Source: Ophiobolus disseminans (taxonomy: Eukaryota > Ascomycota > Dothideomycetes > Pleosporales > Phaeosphaeriaceae). From it: a stretch of 64,000 nucleotides of DNA. The first letter of the stretch is position 1. Each line of letters starts with the position of its first letter. Made by a program: the position numbers and the translations under genes. The notes under the pieces were generated by a model. The model ran no database searches. It saw nothing but the letters and a program-made list of their open reading frames with translations, and was not told where the DNA came from. The stretch lies in NCBI GenBank assembly GCA_010093685.1, contig MU006223.1, forward strand, positions 1,284,106 through 1,348,105, read 5' to 3'. Positions 57,636-64,000 of this stretch are shown here, one piece after another.

Positions 57636-57640
57636 CCCAC
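57636..57640. other. Direct repeat CCCAC flanking the transposon (right)
   Basis: Matches 56130-56134. Confidence 0.6.
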
Positions 57641-57675
57641 TTTGAGAACACGCTAAAATAGCCGAATCACGCTAG

Positions 57676-59049
57676 CATGTGACTGGGATAACACCTCCTT
57701 CACCGACCTCGACATTCTGGATTGCACAACACATCGTGAAATACACTCATACAATGGTGTCATTATCAGAAGAGAAGCATCCACGAGAGGAGCCGATGCG
57801 ACTGATTCAACTACAACATTTCGTCGCACCAGCTACGAAGGAGCAAGTAAGGCGAGATCACAGCTGGATCGAGATCGACGGAAGCAGGCAATACGCGCTC
57901 AGCTCTTCTGGTTTGGTATCGAACATTCTGATCGAATGATATTGCCGACTCTCGAGAAGCTCCTCCGAGAGGCGGTGGACGCAGATGAGGTAAATATCTA
58001 GGACTGTTCGTGTGACACCCGATTACTTATCGACTCCATAGTGTAGCGAAAAAGCACCTCGGATCCTCGAGTACGAGCGCCGAAAAAAAGAAGAGATCAG
58101 TGGCAAAAATACCCCAGAAGAGCTAGCCGAAGAGCAGGATGATGAGTGGGAGGAAGCGATGGAAGAGCACCGCGACTTCGTCACTAGCCTAAAGAAGAAG
58201 AAGAAGAAGGGCAAGAAGGGTGCATTGATCGATCGCGAGAGGTTGGAGAGATGCAAAGGTTCATACGTGGTTCGCTGCGAAGCGCTTTCCGGCGGATGGC
58301 ACAATTGCGACTCTCTGGGAATCGACATTGCTACTGGACCGACACCAGACATATTGTCGGATGTGAGAGACAGGGCAGAAAAGAGGGAGAAGGTTGTTGT
58401 ATTGAGAGAGCTACATAGAGCGATTATATACACAACACAATGAGTAAGCCAGTGACTAAGAGTCACGTGGAGATGCAGTCCACAGTGTACCATGTGAACT
58501 GAGGTGCCAGGCTGACACATATTGCAAGCCGCTGTGGAATTTGGCATTATTGATGGCACAATGTTCCTGGCGTTCAGCGAGGCTGATCTAGACGCGTATA
58601 TTGGCACAGCAAACAACTACGATGACAGCGACGCAGACGAGAACGAAGACGACAGCGAAGACGACAGCGACGGCTCTGAGGAAGGCTATCTTGGCCCCAC
58701 TGTAGCATCCAAAAAGCGCAAAGCGCCCAAGGCTGTCCCCAAACGCGGCCGCGGTCGCCCCAAGAAGCTACGCAAGGTTGACACAATCAGGAGCAATCGT
58801 CTTCATCTCCGCTTTCGAGGCCGCGAAACTGGCGAAGGATCGGTGTTCTATACTCCGCAACAGGGCCACCTCGGGTTCACGGACAGTGACTTTGTGGCTT
58901 TCAAGGGTGTCGCTTCTATGCCAGCTGTTGGAGATAAGGTGCCTTTTGAGGGCTTCAAGGTCAGTTCAGAGGCCTCGACACAAGCGGAACCTTGGTCTGC
59001 GTTCTCCGAGAGGGTGTATGAAGAGGAGAGGGTGTCAAGGTGGCATTAG
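57676..59049 (+). pseudogene. Hypothetical acidic/AT-hook-like protein gene split by a solo LTR
   Basis: The frame reads CDWDNTSFTDLDILDC onward to 57989. A 52-bp intron (57990-58041, GTAAAT...CCATAG) follows, then CSEKAPRILEYERRKKEE, KKKKKKGKKGALIDRERLE and SYVVRCEALSGGWHNCDSL. At 58349 the frame is broken by a 163-bp solo LTR. After the LTR and one copy of the CATAT duplication, the same frame continues with QAAVEFGIIDGTMFLAFSEA, an Asp/Glu block, RGRGRPKKLRK (an AT-hook-like DNA-binding motif) and a conserved-looking C-end to TAG 59049. The insertion is 168 bp, a multiple of three, but brings a TGA at 58441. No ATG lies in the first exon, so an exon upstream of the transposon is probable. 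A nuclear role is inferred. Confidence 0.65.
58355..58517 (+). repeat. Solo LTR (163 bp) inside a coding sequence, copy 1
   Basis: TGTCGGATGTG...GGCTGACA with TG...CA ends and a TTATATACA box. It is flanked by the 5-bp duplication CATAT (58350-58354 and 58518-58522). Confidence 0.85.
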
Positions 59050-59553
59050 CTGTGATCTCTTCGACTTGCACGAACACTTTTGGTTGGAGTGTGTTTAGGG
59101 CATTGAAGTTACTTTACATGTCAGGGTTATCAACGTCACATGGCGGAGATAGTGGGGAAGTATATGAGGCGTAGTCAGAGACCAACTTCGCGCATTATAG
59201 CCGCATACATGATCGTCCCTGATGCTCTTCTTGCGGCTGCTAAGCAGATTTCTGTTCACTAAAGGTAACACGTAGGTTTGGCCACGCGATATTATACTAT
59301 TAGCGACTCGTCGCCTCCTGGCAGGATGATGCCCTCTCAAAAGTTCCACAAAAATAGCCCACTCACCTCCCGCTTCTACTAACTCAATGACCTTTGATGT
59401 ATGCTCTCTGCCCTCAACTCTTTGCACGTCTGGAGGCGTTCGGAACGACGAGGATAGTGAAGCCATCACTTAATCCATCATATTCCCTGGATGTGCAAGC
59501 GGGAATCTATTGATATTATGCTAACAAGCCCTTTTGTCGACTTTTCACCTTAT
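59050..59553. other. Intergenic between two convergent interrupted genes
   Basis: A - strand frame 59095-59466 beginning MASLSSSFRTPPDVQ is open but shows nothing recognisable; no call is made. Confidence 0.4.
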
Positions 59554-61234
59554 TTACTCATTGCTCCCGTACACTTCATATTTGTAACTGCTTCTCACAT
59601 GATCGTCCCTCAGCTTGCTTTGACCGTTTCCATACACCCTCTCCCTCAATGTCTTCCTAGTTGCGCCTTTGGAATATCTACCTCTCCTTTCAAGCTCGGG
59701 GCCTAGAAAATCCACCAGATCCTCGAAGCTGCTAGGAGTAGTGATATAGCCTACATTGAATCTGTCGGATGTGGGAGACAGGGCAAAAGTGAGAAGAAGG
59801 TTGTTGTATTGAGAGAGCTACATAGAGCGATTATATACACAACATGATGAGTAAGTCAGTGACTAAGAGTCACGTGGAGATGCAGTCCGCAGTGTATCAT
59901 GTGAACCGAGGTGCCAGGCTGACAGAATCCATCAAGATCAGCAATCTCAATCCACTCCTCCAGTATGTCGGCAACCTTCGATGCACTTCCGACTGGCACT
60001 GGCCTATTGCCTCCAATGCTGACAGCCTTGCCGATGTTATGCGGTGTCCATGCTGGAATGTCGGCACCCTGATACTTGAGTGAGTTGACGAGTGAATGGA
60101 CACGACCATCAACGCTAACATCATCTGGCGTGATTACCTTGTCGAGGTCATATTGGCTAAGATCAATGCCGGCGTTGGATGAGTAGAAAGCTAGTTCGGC
60201 CTCTACGCTGGCATATCTCAAAGCTTCCTGGTATTTCTCTTGTGCTTCATCCTCCGTGTGGCCAATCACAGGAGTGACCACGGCAAAGATCTTGACTGAT
60301 TGGGGATCGCGCCCGAAAGCTGCAGCCTCCTTCATAATGATAGCTACACGAGGCGCAAGGATGTGGGGTGATGGCGCCGAAACAAATACGCCTTCGGCAT
60401 GCGTTGCAGCGAACGTCATTCCCGCGCTGCAATAAGTTGATTAGGTCAAATAAGGTCAGCATGACAAGACCACTTACGAGGAAGTTCCAGCTTGAGACAA
60501 GAATGGTGCGCGCTGTGGCGATGGATCAAGGATATGTGGTGCGTTGATCTTGAACCCCTCCGTCTCATGCTGGACCCATCGAACACGGTCAAAATCCACG
60601 TAACCTCGTTTTCGGCATCTTCTTTGAGGGCGTCATTTGCCCAAGAACTTTCCCAGATCTTGTACGAACAACGCAAGTAATCGTCGCCAATCTCGTAACG
60701 CTTATCATGCTCAACCGGCGGAAGACCAACAGTGTCGGCGCCGGATTGCTTGAACGAAGTTACAATGTTCCAGCCAAATCTCCCTTGAGTCAAATGATAC
60801 AAGGTAGAGAAACGTTTTGCGACTACAAATGGCGACTCGTAGCTCGTGCTCGTCGTGATGGCAAAAGATAGATTTTTCGTGACGGCAGCCATCGCTGTAA
60901 TTGGGATAGATGGGTCACCCATGGGAAACTGGCATGCTGTCCTCAGTGTAGGTTCTGCACTACCCTTATAAACATCATGCTGGCCATACGTATCCGCAAG
61001 AAATAGTGCGGTGATACCACCGCGTTGGAGAATTTTGGCCAAGTCGGTCCAGTAGGAGAGGTCTCTCCTCTTATCTTTTGAGCGGTCTCCTGGTCTGCGC
61101 CATTGCCCGAAGCTTAGATGGCTAGGCGTGAACATGTCGAACTCGTTGAGAATGATTTGTTTGTGCGGCTTGTCGTGCGATATTTTGCGTCGCTTGGTCG
61201 GTCCATTTGAACTACTGGCCGTAACAGTCTCCAT
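59554..61234 (-). pseudogene. Luciferase-like flavin monooxygenase (NtaA/DszA type), broken
   Basis: ATG 61234, then HKQIILNEFDMFTPSHLSFG, GITALFLADTYG and a typical FMN-monooxygenase body (ALKEDAENEV). Near 60603 one base is missing: the next block DFDRVRWVQHETEGFKINAP lies in another frame. A 51-bp intron (60477-60427, GTAAGT...TTGCAG) is followed by GMTFAATHAEGVFVSAPSPH and LDGF. There a 162-bp solo LTR interrupts the gene, and the C-end NVGYITTPSSFEDLVDFL ... SYKYEVYGSNE resumes after it to TAA 59554-59556. The family oxidises substrates such as nitrilotriacetate or sulfur heterocycles with reduced FMN from a partner reductase. The divergent transporter gene suggests an uptake/catabolism pair. 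Two lesions make it a pseudogene. Confidence 0.85.
59763..59924 (+). repeat. Solo LTR (162 bp) inside a coding sequence, copy 2
   Basis: TGTCGGATGTG...GGCTGACA, the same family and orientation as the copy at 58355-58517. It is flanked by GAATC on both sides (59758-59762 and 59925-59929). It differs from copy 1 by a few substitutions, mostly transitions, and one small indel region. Confidence 0.9.
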
Positions 61235-62679
61235 TGGATGTTGCTGATGTGCTCGTACGATCGTGTCGCTTGGTAAATCGCAAATGCCGAAAATAAAGAT
61301 ACGCGCTCCTGTATATCTACAAAGAAGTTTTAGAATCTAGAATAACTTCGATATACGTATACGTAGTTGTCAAGCTTAGCTGTTTTTCTAGCTTCCACGA
61401 CTTACTGAGAATGTATTACATCAATTTCTGGTCGATTTCGATAGGCGAGAACGAGGAACATTTAATCGGGCTGCCAGCTGTTCTCCCGATTTCGAGCGCA
61501 ATACCACCAGCAGGAGCATCACAATAAGGATTCAGGATATGCGTTCCGCAATAACAAGAAAAGCCGATAACCGCAGGTAACGGAGAGATTGCCGTTGACG
61601 ATGTTTTGCACGGAAGCGACGTGCTTCCTCTGCATGACTCGCCATGGCCACACAACGAGGGGAAAGTGGGCACTAGGCTCCCAATATGGCACATTTGAGC
61701 ACAATATTTTGCAGAAACGGCAGTAGGCGTTACATGCAAAGCGTAGGTTTTAATCGATGTGAGAGGGTCGAACGGAAGGGTGGGATGGCCGTCATCGCAA
61801 ATGCCAAGTCCGCTACGTCATCACCCTTAGTACCATCTCTGAACTCGACGAAGGCCTTCACGGTTCCTCCCGCTCGCAGCCCGCATAGTTCACAATAAGG
61901 GAACACATTTCCTGCACATTGTTGTTTTGTACGTCCTCCAGAATCTTCAGAGTTGCCATATCTCTACGCCTAAGCATCGTACACACTATTCTGCGCTACT
62001 GGCAGTTTCCCACGGTCACTTAAACAAAAGCTTGCGCGAAGGCTTTAGTGAACACCCAAGGTCACGACTTAAAATTGCTTATTGAAATTCGGCTTCATCT
62101 GAGCTCCAATATCTGTCGTAACACGACTCGAACGTTTATTGAGGGAGGTGGATCTAATCCAGCCTCATCTAGATCGACCATCACTCTAATGGGGATTGAA
62201 AGTCGAGAGCTTTACATTGATGGACGCGGAGAAGCACTATCAACACCTGTTGGGGGACACTTCGATCGTTGTATTCCAACATTGCGGAGACGCAGCACGT
62301 CATCCCTTAGCCCTGCAATCTCACGCAGGCACGCCTGAATGTGCCGAACAAGCACACTAGATGTCTTGAACATTATCGGCCTTATCGCTGTTTCGAAGCG
62401 ATTCTCAATTTGAGACCTCCCCTAAGACTTAGCTTCCCTTACTTATGGTCCCACATTCGCTGAAGCATGCATCCGAACGTGGAACGCTACCGGTGTCGGT
62501 AGCTATTACAATGGGGCAATCAGATTCTTCAAGGTCGCAGAATCCAACCATACGATGGCGCGATGTTGCTCGGACAGACTTCGGAACGCTGTCCATGAAC
62601 ATAAGAGAGATGTCACAGCTGCAAATCGGTGTCGCACAGGAGCCCATCTTTCAGGAAACGTTCAAGCTCCCACCACACC
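61235..62679. other. Divergent intergenic region
   Basis: 1.4 kb between the divergent monooxygenase and transporter genes. A short - strand frame (about 61960-61860, MATLKILEDVQNNNVQEMC) and unassigned open stretches nearby may be relics. No gene is supported. Confidence 0.4.
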
Positions 62680-64000
62680 ATGTCTGTTATACCGCGCCGT
62701 AAATGGTGGCAATTGAAATGGTTTGCCGACGACGATAGCAAAGAGGATCGCCGCCTCATCTCGAAGATCGACATGTTCATCGTACCATACTCGGTCTTGG
62801 GATACTGGGTCAAATACGTCGACCAGTCCAATCTGAACAATGCATACGTTGCTGGGATGAAAGAAGACCTTGGGTTGAACGGCAACGAGCTTGTTCAGCT
62901 TCAGACAATTTTCACGTTGGGCTCAGTATTGGGCCAAATACCGTTCTTGTGAGTTGGACACTTCACATCGAACCTTGAATCTTCAGGGCAGTGCTAATTG
63001 TTTTAGATTCATCATGACCTACGTTCCCATCCAGTGGCTTATACCAGGATGCGACATCATGTGGGATATTTTCACGCTGCTACAGTATCGTGTCAACTCA
63101 TATGCTGAATTGGCCGCTTATCGTTTTATGGTTGGTTGGTTCGAAGCAGCCTTCTTTCCTGCTATGCACTACGTATTTGGTGTGCTTCAAACCTACCTTA
63201 CCCCCGTTCGCAGTGTATGCCGACTATTCAGGATCTTGGTACAAGGGCCATGAAATTGCTCGACGCGGTGGAATCTTTTATACCGGTTTGGCAGCTGGTA
63301 CATTGACTGCAGGCTTGATCCAAGCCGGCGCATCTAGTCGACTCGAGGGCGTTCATGGTGAATGACTCCATTATGCTGTGTTCGTTCCAGGCCCGTCTAA
63401 TGTCCTCGCAGGTTTGGAAGGTTGGCGACGGATGTATATTATCTGTGCACTCATCACAATCCCCATCGGTATCCTGGGCTTCTTCGTCATCCCAGGCACA
63501 ATCGATCAGCCGAATCGCTGGGTTGTCAATGACCACGATATTTCCGTCGCGCGAAAGCGCCTCGAGGACAGTGGTCACGTTCTTCATGGGAAGATGAAAT
63601 TTGGCCACATCAAAAAGACGCTCTTTGGCCTTCGCTTCTGGACAGTGGTCACGACTGACATATTGTTCTGGAACGCTGGAATCCACAAGAACACCGCCTC
63701 ATTCTTACTTTGGATCAAGTCGCTCGGACCTGGAAGATACGGACGTGCGCGCATCAATGAGCTAGGAACCATCGCGCCCGCTCTAGGCATCCCATATACA
63801 CTCATCGCATGTTTCGCGTCCGACATGTTTCTTGGCCCAGCTTGGTCCATAACCTGGTGCTCCATCTTCAACGCGGTCGGTCTTCTGGTGCTCACGATCT
63901 GGAAGGTCCCAGAGTCTGCGCTCTGGTTTGGCTTCGCAACGATGTACTGGTCGAATGCGCTTTCGAGCGTGTTTCATGGCTGGGTCAATAACTTGCTACG
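62680..64000 (+). CDS. MFS transporter, anion:cation symporter (Dal5/Tna1-like), 3' end outside window
   Basis: Exons 62680-62948, 63007-63179, 63232-63357 and 63412 to the window end. The three introns are 58, 52 and 54 bp (GTGAGT, GTGTGC and GTGAAT donors; TTTTAG, TTCAG and TCGCAG acceptors) and all phases match. The N-terminus SKEDRRLISKIDMFIVPY, then WVKYVDQSNLNNAYVAGMKE, is the hallmark of the fungal ACS/allantoate permease-like group. Membrane helices follow (FTLGSVLGQIPF, then IMTYVPIQWLIPGCDIMW, then YIICALITIPIGILGFFVIPG). The central loop TIDQPNRWVVNDHDISVA is typical. No stop occurs to the edge. It imports small organic anions such as vitamins or carboxylates by family; the substrate is not inferable. 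Confidence 0.85.

Noticed and set aside
58355..58517. The 163-bp repeat as a SINE or MITE
   Set aside because: There is no A-tail, no tRNA-like promoter boxes and no long inverted ends; TG...CA ends with 5-bp duplications fit a solo LTR.

Overview
The window is nuclear DNA of a filamentous ascomycete (Pezizomycotina), most likely a dothideomycete. The evidence is short introns of 47-81 bp with GTAAG/GTGAG donors and CTAAC/CTGAC-like branch points, Pth11-type receptor, DUF3176 and LysM/CBM18/GH18 protein families, fungal Copia, Gypsy, Tad-type LINE and DDE transposons, and heavy repeat-induced point mutation (RIP) in the repeats. RIP shows as TGG/CAG/CAA codons turned into TAG/TAA throughout the reading frames. 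Species cannot be named from the sequence alone.

Layout. About 1-19.8 kb is a nested graveyard of transposons. It starts with a + strand Copia element (integrase end, reverse transcriptase, RNase H) whose 3' end with the LTR is tandemly duplicated (1,075-bp unit). That element sits inside the gag gene of a + strand Gypsy element. The Gypsy element is cut at its RNase H by a - strand Tad-like LINE with an A-tail, which contains a 365-bp assembly gap. Then come a telomere-like CCTAACC stretch and a complete - strand Copia element (12693-18061) with 168-bp LTRs, a GATAT target duplication and a primer site matching the initiator-Met tRNA anticodon arm. Next are an isolated LTR-like unit and the 5' end of a second Gypsy copy. 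From 20.4 kb the DNA is gene-bearing: a stop-interrupted hypothetical gene, a large nuclear protein (21946-24981, -), a DUF4419 remnant, a 1,971-residue DH-domain RhoGEF-like protein (27268-33231, +), two small genes, a DUF3176 membrane protein, an E2 ubiquitin-conjugating/F-box/RGG protein, a small secreted cysteine-rich protein, a Pth11-like receptor and a membrane coiled-coil protein.

From 50.8 kb on, decay and transposition into genes dominate. A large LysM/CBM18/GH18 chitinase gene (50841-55178, -) carries three in-frame stops and a frameshift. A 1.5-kb DDE transposon with perfect 31-bp inverted repeats (56135-57635) lies next to, perhaps in an intron of, a hypothetical gene. Two copies of the same ~163-bp solo LTR have landed, each with a perfect 5-bp target duplication, inside the coding sequences of two neighbouring genes: that hypothetical gene (58355-58517) and a flavin-dependent luciferase-like monooxygenase (59763-59924). 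A divergent MFS transporter gene runs off the right edge. I see no obviously new defence or metabolic system. The most informative signal is the fine record of transposition and RIP-like mutation reaching into genes.
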